Positions 20,800 to 33,077 are shown, numbered from the stretch's first letter. The stretch: 64,000 nucleotides of DNA from Rheum nobile (GCA_027886185.1 WOAB01000606.1:2914001-2978000); one strand, 5' to 3'. The notes: generated by a model from the letters alone, not told the origin. Made by a program: numbers and translations.

Positions 20800-23263
20800 T
20801 GTAATACCCCTCATTTTTAGTAAGGGTATTTGGGTAATTATTCCAACTCTCGTTGGGAAAGCAAGACTCGTTTGGCGAAGTTTGGATTTTCTGTATCATG
20901 TTTGATTTCTGTATTATTCCCAGAGCATTGGAAAATGCATTCGACGTATTATCGAGGTTTAGAATATTTGTTTGGGTACAAATATTTAAGATCCGGGGTT
21001 TTAAAACCCATGCCAAACCTTTTCCCGGGTAAACAAACGCGAAAAGGGCAATTCCGCGACCGCGGAATAATAGCTCCCAGAGGAGCCGGGCTTTGAATTT
21101 TCCGCGACCGCGGCAGAACCCACCGCGACCGCGGAAATGTGCAGAGTGCACAGACGGACATGCGAGCCATGTGCTCGTTGTCGCCGTCGATCTCTCACTC
21201 CACCGTTGATCTTGTCAGGCTGCTCTCTCTCCTTGGCCTATAAATGAGAGTCGATTCGGAGGGTTGAGAGCACTCCAATCCCGATCTCTCTCTCCCAAGG
21301 TGCTTGTCGCCGGAGTTCGAGCTTTCGTCGGAAAATTTGAAGTGGTCGTCGGAGCTCTCGTTGGAGGTGGTGATGCTCGTAGGGTGGTTGCAGTGGAGGC
21401 GCAAAGGAGGCGGGAAGTGAAGCTGCCGCGAATCGAGCCCCAAGGAGTCCCCGCCGGTGAGTTCCTCGTTATTTTGGGTCGCCGGAGTTCATGTCCGCGA
21501 TCGCGGACATGAACTGCCGCGACCGTGGCTGTGACAAGGCTGGCCGCGTCCGCGGCCGCTGCCTTTGGCACTCGCGGACACTCGTCCTCGACGACCGCGA
21601 CCGCGGCAGTGCCCACCGCGATCGCGGATTGCTTGGGCAATCGCGATCGTGGCATTAGGATTGCCGGTCTCGATCGGGGCTTTCGTCCTTTCGTTTTCGT
21701 TCGTCCTTTCTTAGATTCGTACATTTTAGTTGTCGAATCTAACCTAGGGTTTCGTTGTGGGGTCATTTTCCGTAGGAATCTGTAATCCGACTTCTGTTCT
21801 CGTTCCGGACCCAGAAACCCGTCGTCTCTCTATCGTTCGTCTAGGCTAAGGCAAGTGGCGGTTCGCTCTTGCTTATCATTCCATGTTTTCGTTAATTATC
21901 AATTGTTTAATTGTTAATTAAATTGGGATGAACTATTGTTTTCGTTTGGGAACATATTTTATAAATGATACGATTAAAACATGATATTATAATAGGTTGT
22001 ATATATTGCTAGAAACAATGCTATTATATCTGTTATTACCATGATGGTACTGGTGTGGATTTTATGTGTGAACTTATACATTGTAGTTAGAACGAGTATT
22101 CGTAGGAACGCTATGTACCTTGCGAGGTCTAGCCGTTTCTTTATAATCATGGTGCGTAGGAGGATTTTGTCCTAACACCCTTCCCTGGTCATGACCGGCC
22201 CCTATCCGAATATAGGGGTGGTGCACTAAGCTGGTGCCAACCAATCTGGAATTATTCCCAAGATATCTCTCGTATCGAGATGATATATTTATATGATAAA
22301 AGCTTATAACGTGAATATACGTTTTGGAATTAAACAAGATAAGTGCGATTATGCACATAATTAATATACCCTCGGGCGAGGAGTACAACGTGGAAACTGC
22401 TCGGACTTCGATTAGAGTAAGTCCTCCTTCCAAATCTGAATTCGCATTACGCGGTGAGGTTGGTCGTGGACCCAAATGGTCAAGTCTTTTTAAACGCTTG
22501 TGTGAAATTATTTTTATGTTCCCAAACATTTGTCATACTTTCCCGTAAGACTCAATCTTTTGGAGTCTTCTCTTCATACGCTTTCCGATAAGACTCAATC
22601 TCTTGGAGTCTTCTCTTTATACGTTCCCGATAAGACTCGATCTTTAGGAGTCTTCTCTTGATCATTCAAACTTTAATCATTCCGTGAAAGTTCCGGGTTA
22701 TATATCGTTCCTTCGGTTGTTATTCGAGGGACAATGATAGTAAACAGTTACGATCACTAGAACCATCTGTTTTCACCCTTGCATAGTCTTTCATTAGACT
22801 AACCAACCGGGTTTTATTCCTTGCATGGTTGGCTGGTGTCATCCGTCCTATACGGCACATCAGTGATTGGTTCCCGAAGACTCGAAGTAACCGTTGAAGA
22901 AGAGACTTGCAGTTGTAGATTTAAGTGCCGGTATTTCAAAGTTGTTAAGTATTACTTCAATATGTATTTTTATAACCTAGTCATATACTAGGTTTATTCT
23001 TGAAGTCTTCCGCTGTGTAATTTATGAGTTTTCCGCTGTAACTTCACTCTGTTGTAAAAACGCTACTCTCGTTTGATGAGAGATCTTTTAATATAAAAGG
23101 ATTGAGTTTCATATTCAAATGTCTTCCGCTGTTTAACCTTCCGTTATTTAATTGTGTTTATTTAAGATTAATTATTCCGATTAAAGCCTTGGGTGACTTT
23201 GGACGGTAACGTCTGAGGTCACTGGCGTGTGGCACTACCGACAATAAGTCGGGGGGTGTTACA
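20800..23263 (+). repeat. 5' LTR of the gag-only element
   Basis: 2464 bp, TGTAATACCCC...GTGTTACA. It contains about ten GC-rich inverted repeats between 21055 and 21655 (TTCCGCGACCGCGGAA, TGTCCGCGATCGCGGACA and variants), a TATA-like box, and later three or four AAGACTC-(A/G)ATCTT-GGAGTCTTCTCTT repeats (22545-22660). Short frames here are shadows of the hairpins. Confidence 0.9.
21239..21245 (+). promoter_or_regulatory. Probable TATA box of the LTR promoter
   Basis: TATAAAT within CTTGGCCTATAAATGAGAG, in the GC-rich part of the LTR. It is kept in the 3' LTR near 28236. Three hairpin motifs lie upstream of it and the rest downstream. Confidence 0.4.
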
Positions 23264-23267
23264 ATTA

Positions 23268-23280
23268 TGGTATCAAAGCA
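23268..23280 (+). other. Primer-binding site (initiator tRNA-Met type)
   Basis: TGGTATCAAAGCA starts four bases after the 5' LTR. It matches the usual TGGTATCAGAGC with one substitution. Confidence 0.7.
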
Positions 23281-23941
23281 ACAATTTTAAAATTCTTGGC
23301 CTATTGTTAGGTTTGAGAATTTTCGAAAACTAATTTTGAAACTATTTTCAACCTATTTTCTATTTGAAATAAATTTCGAGAGTTTTAGTGTTAAATTTAA
23401 AAGTTTTAATTATTGCTTGAAATTTAATTTAAACTAGTGATTTAGCTATTTCGAACTTCAAAAGTTGTTTATCGTTGGTTTATAAAAGGCGTGTTATACG
23501 CAATCAAAATAAGTTTAAAGATTGTAACTTTAAAAGTGAGATTTTGGTCTTGGTACAAGTTTTGTGATATTCATATCACTAGTTTTGAGAAACTAACTTC
23601 ATAAATAACTATTTTTATATATAAGGTTTAAAGATATAATGTATGAAGATGAAAATATAAGATTTAAGAGATTTTTCAAACTTCTGCAAGATTCAAGTTG
23701 TTACTTATTCCTTAGAGCCATTCTTAGGAATATCATTTCTCCTTAGATGGAATGTCATTTAAAGGTTGACATTTCTCCTAGAGTTCCTTTCAGGTAAGTC
23801 AGAGAAAAAGTCGTTTCTGCGGTTAGTGGTGGTGGGCCAGTCAGACTAATATAGAGTTATTAGTTTGGACCCTTATAAATCGTATCATAACGTAATTGAC
23901 TCAGTGTCAAGTACAAGTTGGAAAAGTTCTAAACAAACGTT

Positions 23942-24736
23942 ATGGTTCATCAACAGATGATGAACACCCGATCCACCAACCGAGCAGCTAACGAAAGTCC
24001 TAGCAACGATTCTCGAATTCGGCTAAGAAGTGCTACTCCACAAGGGGAAGACGCGGAATCTGGATCACGTAGTAGTGACCCGACCCTGCGACAGGATGTT
24101 CATCAAGGACAAGCGGACCCCCAAGCTGCAACGGGATTTCCACCTCCTGCCCCGATTGTGCTAAATGCGACGATCATTGGACATATAGTGGGGCTAGTAG
24201 TCGAAGTATTAACGGCCCAGATGATACCGCAAGTCCAAGAGGCCCCCATACCTCAAGTCGCAGCTAGTGTGGAGGCACAGATTAAGGCAAAGGGTAGGCA
24301 ACAGAATCGCGTGGCTGGCTCGTTCAAGCGCCCGGCGTCGCCCACCTAGATCGAGAAGTCTGGTCGTACTAGGATCAAGACGACTCCGTCCGATTCCGCC
24401 AATGACTCAGGCTGGAATAGCGGCGGGATTCAATGCCACAACTGTGGAGAAGTTGGGCATACAAGTTTTAGATATCAAAAGGAAAAGAGGGTATGCTACT
24501 ATTGTGGAAGGGAAGGCCACATGAAGGCATACTGTAGGAAGAAGGGCCTAAGGCCAACTCAAGCTGATCAGGCCCCAAAAGTTGGCAGTGGACAGAACCC
24601 ACGGGCGGAAGTATCTGTTCTGGGGCAGTCTGCTACTCGTGATAAAGGCAAGGCGCCTATGGAATCTTCGGGTCAAGAGCAGCAACTCTTTGTGATACGT
24701 CACCCCGATGGGAGGGAAGCTTTGTACAAGTGGTAG
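23942..24736 (+). pseudogene. Short gag-like frame with two zinc knuckles, capsid core missing
   Basis: One frame of about 264 codons interrupted once by TAG (24347-24349, SPT-stop). The N-terminal part is Asn/Arg/Pro-rich (MNTRSTNRAANESPSN) with a hydrophobic stretch IIGHIVGLVVEVLTAQMIP. After the stop come two CCHC-type knuckles: CHNCGEVGHTSFRY, whose last Cys is Tyr, and the intact CYYCGREGHMKAYC. It ends IRHPDGREALYKW. No capsid-like gag domain is recognisable between the N-terminal region and the knuckles, so it could at most supply a nucleic-acid-binding nucleocapsid-type protein. Confidence 0.7.
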
Positions 24737-27700
24737 TATTTTGTAAGGCTTTTTAGAATAAGGGGCGATGACTTGTATCGATAGTCTCTATAGTTTAGTA
24801 ATCTGTCTATTCGACTTTCTATCAGTTGTTTATGTATGTTTCGAATAATAGAGAAGTGTTTCCTTGTTCCGGAAATTACTAAATTCGTTACTTTTGCATA
24901 TTGTTCGTTCGTACGGGACCCCGTGAGTGCCAAAAACAGTGATGTCACGGATGGATAAGGGCTGTCAGGACTCACACAGGAGGGGTAACGTATGGAACCG
25001 AGGTGTTCGTTCCCTACATGGTTAACACTAGGGGCAACTCCATTGCCGAATTGCTAGATCCATTCTTAGGAATCTCTCTTTGTTCTTGGAGTAATGTCAC
25101 AACGGTATAACATTAATTATTTCCTTCGTTGATCGGACGAGCGTTATCTCGTAAGCTGAGTTTTCCAAAAAAATTAGGGTGTAGGAAACAAATGTATGTG
25201 GTTAATGCTCTATGGGATTATGAATTTTTTTTCTCTTCTCATATGGGTACCCTAAACAATTGTTCTGGTAAAAGCTCATAGGAATGAACTACATGAAGAT
25301 CAGAATGCCTAGTTATGAGGTCATGCTGTAGGCATTGATGTGGATAGATTGTTGAGGAAGGAATGATTGTATAAGAGGGATAGTTCATAGGGAACTCGTT
25401 TCCTCTATTACGACCTTGAGTAAGACTTTAGAGTCCAGAGTTATGATTATGAGATTTATAAGTGGGTACGACCAGTGTAGGACCTATGGTTATAGCTTTT
25501 TGAAAAGCCGAGTGTACAAAGTCATAGGTATTATTTTGGAAGATCTATTCAAAGTTTCGTTTTGAGCCCATCAGGAAATGATGTGATTAAGTCTTGGAGA
25601 GATAGTAAGTATCCGTAATGCAAAAGGGGTTGCTTTAATTGGGATAGTAGATTGTGTGAGAGATAAGTTATTTGAGCAAGTTAAACCAACCTTTGGGATG
25701 TGAGTCAGGAAAAGGGCGGCTGAGCCAAATCTAAGTGGACCAAATGATTGAGATTGGTAGGTTGTACGATCAAGGAATAAAGAGTTATGATACTTGTAAG
25801 GTTTGATATTTGGATTCTATGTGAGTTTGTCAGTTAGAAGGCTTATGGTGCAATTCTTTGGAGAAGACTAAGTTGTGAAGTTACTGTGTTAGAAGGAGAC
25901 CACTTAATTGGAAATATTACAGTTTAAGGATAGGTTACGTTGATGATTCCGATATATTAAAGGATTTAGTGGAGAGAATTGTCTATGTGCGCCTAAGGAG
26001 TAAGGTAACAAGCGTTAATCGTAGAAAGCTATTAAAAGGTTCTGATAGAAGTAACTGATACGGTTGGTAATGAATCAATTATCAGGATGATACCTTAAGG
26101 AAATAGGAGTAATATCTCAAGGGATTTTGGTTATGGAAGTTGTAAGTGAGTATGTTCATTGTGGACCAGAGGATTAGACTTTCGGAAAGGCTAAGGGTAT
26201 GAAGTCATATGTATTGTCTTGGAAGATTTATCTGAGGTTCGTTATGAGGCTTTCTTAAGAGAAAACGACATAAGGATTGGATGGAGAGTGATTGATGTCT
26301 GTTAAGGCGATTTGATGTCACGTTTTGGGGGGAAATCAAGTGATTGGTCACAATTGTGCTAATAGATTTATCACGGCATTGTTTTGAGGAAACTAAAGGT
26401 TTTGAGTTGGAAGTGAGCTTTAGGGCCAAACTTATTTGGGCCAAGGAACTGAATCAGTGAATTGTACCTTCTAGGGATATGGAGTTATGATATCCGGAGA
26501 TTTACAAGGTCTGATATGAGGATTGTTAGAGAGTGTGACATCTATAAAGCTTATGATATAGCGCTTCTGGGAATTAAGTTGTGAACGATTGTATTGGGAG
26601 AAAGCCACTTGAAATTGAAAGGTTATGGTTTAAGGCCTAGTTATTCGGAGGATATCGATAAACAAAAGGATGTAGCATGGGGAATTGTCGTATGTGCATT
26701 TAAGGAGTAAAGTAACATTTGTTACTCGAATATATACCAATTGAAGGATTTAGAATGTGAAGTGATGGATTTTAAAGGCAAGGTATTGTTCATCCATATG
26801 GTATTTTGAGTAAATAGAGTTGAGGAACCTTAAAGGTTTAAGTTAGAGATTGAATAAGGAATACGTTAAGTTAATCTTGGATAAATGGTAAATATCCATA
26901 AAGAAAAATGGTGCTTGATTTGGGATAATAAATCGTATGAGGACAACTGATTGCCTAAGGATTTTTGGGTGAATAGCAAACTCGACCGGTAAAAGTTGTT
27001 ACGGTTTTGAAGGTCAATAGGGTGGCATAAAGTAAGTAGATAGATGATATCAAGTGGACTTGAGGAAAAGGTGATCCACGTTTATTAAGATGATCTTATG
27101 ACACGTTTGGGTAAGACGAGAGTATAAAATGTTGTATTCTTCTATTTGAGGACATCAAGGTCTTTTTGAGGAATAGGGCAACATAGCGATGTTATACTGG
27201 AGATTATAATGGATACTCTGAGCGAGACAATGGTAATCTTATGAATGATCACATCTGTTCTAGCAAGAGTAAAGAATGTAGGCAGTATGTTGTAAGTGGA
27301 ATCAAGATCGAGTAAATAGTTTGATTTTTGGTAGTATAGGTTTCAGAAACCAAATTTATTCAAGGATATCAACTTAAGGAACATAAGGCATGTACTCTGA
27401 GAGAGGCTTAGAGAAAGGTGAAAGAGAAATATGTATAATCTCATGCTTAAGGTATAGCGAGACTAGTGCGATGATTTTAGGAGACAATTATCCTAAGATA
27501 ATTTTGACCTTGAGGATGGTCACGAGTTAGTACAAGAATAGTACGTAGAAGTAGGCTATGCGAGATAGTAGTATGGTTGAGGAAACAGATCATTTTCCTA
27601 GGAAGCAAGTACAAGGATGAGATGTTTAAGGATACTAAGAACATGTAAGGAGATTATGGTGGAACCGGTCCCTTTAGCTTAGCGATGCTAGTTTCGGGGT

Positions 27701-27796
27701 CGAAACCTTTTTAAGGGGGTAGTGTTGTAACACCTCATTTTTTTTGGGGTATTCGGCCAAGTTTCGGGGTCAAAACTTCTTTTTAGGGAGAAGTGA
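24737..27796 (+). repeat. Non-coding filler of the gag-only element with a degenerate ~700-bp tandem repeat
   Basis: No protein domain in any frame. Segments recur about 700 bp apart: CTAAGGAGTAAGGTAAC (about 25993) against TTAAGGAGTAAAGTAAC (about 26698); GTCATAGGTATTATTTTGGAAG (about 25525) against GTCATATGTATTGTCTTGGAAG (about 26203), each compared over 20 bases or fewer; and GAGTTATGATACTTG against GAGTTATGATATCCG. At the end (27687-27796) the purine tract and LTR start are partly duplicated: GTTGTAACACCTCATTTTT near 27725 echoes the true LTR start at 27797, and TTTCGGGGTC(G/A)AAAC occurs twice. Confidence 0.6.
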
Positions 27797-30254
27797 TGTA
27801 ATACCCCTCATTTTTAGTAAGGGTATTTGGATAATTATTCCAACTCTTGTTGGGAAAGCAAGACTCGTTTGGCGAAGTTCGGATTTTCTGTATCATGTTT
27901 GATTTCTGTATTATTCCCAGAGCATTGGAAAATACATTCGACGTATTATCGAGGCTTAGAATATTTTTTTGGGTACAAATATTTAAGATCCGGGGTTTTA
28001 AAACCCATGCCAAACCTTTTCCCGGGTAAACAGACGCGAAAAGGGCAATTCCGCGACCACGGAATAATAGCTCCCAGAGGAGCTGGGCTTTGAATTTTCC
28101 GCGACCGCGGCAGAACCCACCGCGACCGCGGAAATGTGTAGAGTGCATAGATGGGCATGCGAGCCACATGCTCGTCGTCGCCGTCGATCTCTCGCTCCAC
28201 CGTTGATCTTGTTAGGCTGCTCTCTCTCCTTGGCCTATAAATGGGAGTCGATTCGGAGGGTTGAGAGCACTCCAATACCGATCTCTCTCTCCCAAGGTGC
28301 TTGTCGCCAGAGTTCGAGCTTTCGCTGGAAAAATTGAAGTGGTCGCCGGAGCTCTCGTTGGAGGTGGTGATGCTCGTAGGGTGGTTGTAGTGGAGGCGCA
28401 AAGGAGGCCGGAAGTGAAGCCGCCGCGAATCGAGCCCCAAGGAGTCCCCGCCGGTGAGTTCCTCGTTATTTTGGGTCGCCGGAGTTCATGTCCGCGATCG
28501 CGGACATGAACTGCCGTGACCGCGGCTGTGACAAGGCCGGCCGCGGCCGCTGCCTTTGGCACTCACGGACACTCGTCCTCGACGACCGCAACCGCGGCAG
28601 TGCCCACCGCGATCGTGGATTGCTTGGGCAATTGCGATTGTGGAATTGGGATTGCCGGTCTCGGTCGGGGCTTTCGTCCTTTCGTTTTCGTTCATCCTTT
28701 CTTAGATTCATACATTTTAGTTGTCGAATCTAACCTAGGGTTTCGTTGTGGGGTCGTTTTCCGTAGGAATCTGTAATCCGACGTCCGTTCCCGTTTCGGA
28801 CCCAGAAACCCGTCGTCTCTCTATCGTTCGTCTAGGCTAAGGCAAGTGGCGGTTCGCTCTTGCTTATCATTCCATGTTTCCGTTAATTATCAATTGTTTA
28901 ATTGTTAATTAAATTGGGATGAACTATTGTTTTCGTTTGGGAACAGATTTTATAAATGATACGATTAAAACATGATATTATAATAGGTTGTATATATTGC
29001 TAGAAACAACGCTATTATATCTGTTATTACCATGATGGTACTGGTGTGGATTTTATGTGTGAACTTATACATTATAGTTAGAACGAATATTCATAGGAAC
29101 GCTATGTACCTTACGAGGTCTAGCCGTTTCTTTATAACCGTGGTGCGTAGGAGGATTTTGCCCTAACACCCTTCCCTGGTCATGACCGGCCCCTATCTGA
29201 ATATAGGGGTGGTGCACTAAGCTGGTGCCAACCAATCGGGATTTATTCCCAAGATATCTCTCGTATCGAGATGATATATTTATATGATAAAAGCTTATAA
29301 CGTGAATATACGTTTTGGAATTAAACAAGATAAGTGCGATTATGCACATAATTAATATACCCTCGGGCGAGGAGTACAACGTGGAAACCGCTCGGACTTC
29401 GATTAGAGTAAGTGCTCCTTCCAAATCTGAATTCGCATTACGCGGTGAGGTTGGTCGAGGACCCAAATGGTCAAGTCTTTTTAAATGCTTGTGTGAAATT
29501 ATTATTATGTTCCCAAACATTTGTCATACTTTCCCGTAAGACTCAATCTTTTGGAGTCTTCTCTTCATACGCTTTCCGATAAGACTCAATCTCTTGGAGT
29601 CTTCTCTTTATACGTTCCCGACAAAACTCGATCTTTAGGAGTCTTCTCTTGATCATTCAAACTTTAATCATTCCGTGAAAGTTCCGGGTTATATATCGTT
29701 CTTTCGGTTGTTATTCGAGGGACAATGATAGTAAACGGTTACGATCACTAGAACCATCTGTTTTCACCCTTACATAGTCTTTCATTAGACTAACCAACCG
29801 GGTTTTATTCATTGCATGGTTGGCTGGTGTCATCCGTCCTATACGGCACATCAGTGGTTGGTTCCCGATGACTCGAAGTAACCGTTGAAGAAGAGACTTG
29901 CAGTTGCAGATTTAAGTGCCGGTATTTCAAAGTTGTTAAGTATTACTTCAATATGTATTTTTATAACCTAGTCATGTACTAGGTTTATTCTTGAAGTCTT
30001 CCGCTGTGTAATTTATGAGTTTTTCGCTGTAATTTCACTCTGTTATAAAAACGCTACTCTCGTTTGATGAGAGATCTTTTAATATAAAAGGATTGAGTTT
30101 CATATTCAAATGTCTTCCGCTGTTTAACCTTCCGTTATTTAATTGTGTTTATTTAAGATTAATTGTTCCGATTAAAGCCTTGGGTGACTTTGGACGGTAA
30201 CGTCTGAGGTCATTAGCGTGTGGCACTACCGAGAATAAGTCGGGGGGTGTTACA
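27797..30254 (+). repeat. 3' LTR of the gag-only element
   Basis: 2458 bp, closely matching 20800-23263, with scattered, mostly transition, differences (for example CCGCGACCACGG for CCGCGACCGCGG near 28053). Preceded by the purine tract TTTTTAGGGAGAAGTGA. Confidence 0.9.
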
Positions 30255-30259
30255 GCGGT

Positions 30260-31806
30260 CTCATGGGTCACTTTGGTGTGTCTAAGACCTTACATGCCCT
30301 CAAAGAACATTTCTACTAGCCACGCATGCATAGAGACATAGAAACATTTGGTGCTTCATGTGTTACCTGCATACAAGCTAAGTCTAAACTTAACCCTCAT
30401 GGACTATATACTCCTTTGCCCATTCCTCATAGACCTTGGGAGGATATTTCAATGGACTTTGTGTTAGGACTCCCTAGAACTAAGCGGGGACGTGATTCCA
30501 TTTTTGTGGTAGTAGATCGGTTTAGCAAGATGGCATACTTCATTGCATGTCATAAAATCGATGATGCTTCTAATGTTGCAAGTTTATTCTTTGAGCATGT
30601 TGTACGCTTGCATGGTGTTCCAAAAACTATTGTGTCTGACCGAGATTTAAAGTTTTTGAGCTATTTTTGGAAGACCTTGTGGGCTAAGCTAGGTATCAAG
30701 CTTCTCTTTTCAACTACTTGTCATCCACAAACCGATGGCCAAACCAAGGTAGTAAATCGAACTCTTGGTGCTTTACTTCGCTCTTTGCTTAAAACTAACT
30801 TGCGCAAGTGGGAGGATTGTCTAGCTTTCATTGAGTTTGCTTATAACCGATCTATCCATTCTGCTACAAGGAAGACTACATTCGAATTTGTTTATGGTAG
30901 GAACCCCACCACTCCACTTGATCTTGTTCCTTATTCTATTTATGATCATGTGAGCAAGGAGGGAGCGGATCAAGCTTCTCAGATCAAACAAATTCATGAG
31001 GACACAAGGCAGCAGCTTGAGAGGAGGACAACTCAGTATCTTAGACAGGCTAACAAGGGCTAGAAGGAGGTGATCTTTGAGCTGGGTGATCTAGTCTGGG
31101 TGCACCTAAGGAAGGAACGGTTCCCCACTCTCCGCAACTCTAAGCTCTAGCCTCGAGTTGACGGTCCTTTCCAAGTGATAGAGCGCATCAACAACAATGC
31201 CAACAAGTTGGAGTTGCCTGTCACCTATGGTGTCCATGACGTCTTCAACGTTGCTGACTTGGCTCCATACTTGGTGGATGAGGAGGAGGAAGAACTAGGG
31301 TCAGATTTGAGGTCAAATCTCTTTGAAGAGGGGGGGGGGGGGGGGAGGAGGATGATGTGACTACGCCCCATCAAGCACACCTCGACGACGCCCTTGACAA
31401 CATTGGTGATTCGCCGGCTGCGGTGGCGCCCAGCTTGCCACTTTCTACTTCTTCGGGCACTGGATCACTTGGTTCGGACACTATTGAGGTTCAAGGCTCC
31501 ACCAATCCTAAGAAGGTCAACCAGCCCAAGAGCGCCGCAGAATTGAACCAAGTTCATGGCCGACATCACTCTCCTCGTTTTGCTCGGACACCCTCCAAGG
31601 AGTTGAGCCTTAGTGACGGCGCTGAACCACCTTCGGGGACCATCACTCATGCTCAAGCTAAGAAACTTCAAGCTAGGCTCAAGGAGGGTCTAATGAGCCA
31701 AGGAGCGCCGAAGGAAGGTCAAGATGGCTCGGTCATATTGCTGGAGGTCTTTGCGGATGCAGCTGCGCCGAGGACTTGCACGGATGCTTCAAGAATGGAA
31801 AGTTAA
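30260..31806 (+). pseudogene. Ty3/gypsy integrase and pol C-terminus (3' part of the split gypsy)
   Basis: Resumes the integrase zinc finger (LMGHFGVSKTLHALKEHFY, stop, then CVTCIQAKSK). The catalytic core follows: ISMDFVLGLPRTKRGRDSIF and TIVSDRDLKFLS are present, but the expected third acidic residue is Lys in QTKVVNRTLG. Then come the ELGDLVWVHLRKERFPTL and GPFQVIERINNNANKLELP regions and an acidic tail YLVDEEEEELGSD. A run of 16 G (31330-31345) disrupts the frame. The last frame (31357-31806, ITHAQAKKLQARLKEG, ending SRMES) is the polyprotein end. Stops at about 31062 (TAG) and 31148 (TAG) add to the decay. The segment from 30965 on is duplicated at 40678. Confidence 0.85.
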
Positions 31807-32159
31807 CGACTTTATGAGGCTATGCCTTAATCATTTAAGTGTTATTTGAGATTGATGACATTTTTAGACATTATGCCAATTTTTTAATTCATGTATTCCC
31901 TAAGTGTGATCTAGGCTTGTCAAGGTTACCCGAAACCCTAGTTGGCAAGGCTATATATAGCCTTTGCTGTTTTATTTTTCAGCCACGTTTTTCATCTATC
32001 AAAGCTCAAGAAAACTCTGATTTTCAGACTTGAAATTTCACTCTTTGTTCGTGTGTAATATCGAACGCAGATCAGATCTAAACAAGTGTGTGTCATATCT
32101 CTTGTTGAGGTTCGTCTTGTTCTTCATTGGTGGTGGGTCATATCCTCCATTGAAGATCA
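31807..32159 (+). repeat. Gypsy 3' untranslated/LTR-like sequence, copy A, first half
   Basis: Non-coding sequence after the pol stop with a TATA-like GGCTATATATAGCC (about 31950). It runs to GATCA (32155-32159), where copia A is inserted, and continues at 39066. The uninterrupted counterpart is 41520-42305. No matching 5' LTR was found, so calling it an LTR is inference. Confidence 0.55.
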
Positions 32160-33077
32160 TGTTGGAACTGAATTTATGCGAAACTTCCGGGCACTTTTCC
32201 GGTGGGCTTCGGCCACCGGTTGTGCTGTATTATGGGAGCGTTGGCTTTGTCTCCGCGAGCTCATCACCGTAGTGTGCTCAAACGATAAATTCGGGTTCCG
32301 TTTGAATGAGAATTGAGATCTCAAAGGTGGTTGCTTACAATACCCAATTTGAGGTTTGGGGTGTAATTCTACATCCCACATTGGAAATGTGGGAGTAGGA
32401 TTGAGTGGTTTATAAACCACTATCATCCAAGCCAAGGTAAGAACTTGGTGAGTATGGAGAGAAGACCTTGACCACACACGCGCGCCGTCCGTCCGATCCG
32501 GTCGGGTCGAGCTGTGGGCTTGGGCTGGCTTGTGGGCTTGTGGAATGGGCCTTCGGCCCAAGCAGCAGCTAAACTTCTTTTTGGAGCGAAGCTAGGCCGA
32601 TCTGGAGACTGTTGGGCTTCCGGAATTCAAGCCAGTTTGAATCCACCTCGTTGAGGTCGCCCAACAAAACGGTTGAACCGGTCCACGATCTGCTCCCACC
32701 TCCCACGATTCTCTCCACCTCGGAACAGTTCAGAACGTTGTTAAAAGCAGTTCTGGAGTCTCATTCGAAAAATATAGAACTCCTCCTACGTCGTCTTCCT
32801 CTTCTTCTTCCCAGTTTTCCCGAGTCTGAGAGTACCCGCAGTTACGCTGGTTCGTCAGCTTCTGGTTTTGATTGTGCGAATCAGAAGAACTCCGCAGTTG
32901 TATCTTGGGATTCTCAACACCGGTAACCGTCACAATACGGGGCGTTTCAGAATTAAGGACAAAGATCTAATGTCGACTCTGCGCTTCAATCCGTTTCGGT
33001 TTCGGTATAATTCGATTCCTTAATTCTGTTCTAACTATTTCCAGATTGTTCATGCGTTTCGTATTAGGGTTCCTACA
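32160..33077 (+). repeat. 5' LTR of copia A
   Basis: 918 bp. It is about 112 bp longer than the 3' LTR, mainly because of a segment from about 32653 to 32757 (GGTCGCCCAACAAAACGG...) absent from the 3' copy. No TGGTATCAG-type primer site follows; the next bases are TACTTAATTC. Confidence 0.85.

Larger units (their letters stand above)
20800..30254 (+). mobile_element. Large gag-only LTR retrotransposon (TR-GAG/LARD-like), complete with target duplication
   Basis: It starts TGTAATACCCC, ends GGGTGTTACA, and is flanked by GCGGT on both sides (20795-20799 and 30255-30259). LTRs are about 2.46 kb. It has a primer-binding site of initiator-Met type, one short gag-like frame (23942-24736) and about 3 kb of non-coding DNA where pol should be. 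It lacks protease, reverse transcriptase and integrase, so it is non-autonomous. It sits in the integrase zinc-finger codons of the older gypsy element. Confidence 0.9.

Noticed and set aside
21215..21785. Long frames over the GC-rich part of the gag-only LTR
   Set aside because: No domain, present on both strands, and disrupted differently in the two LTRs.
22074..22529. 151-residue minus-strand frame conserved in both LTRs of the gag-only element
   Set aside because: Conservation follows from LTR identity; there is no recognisable domain or start context.
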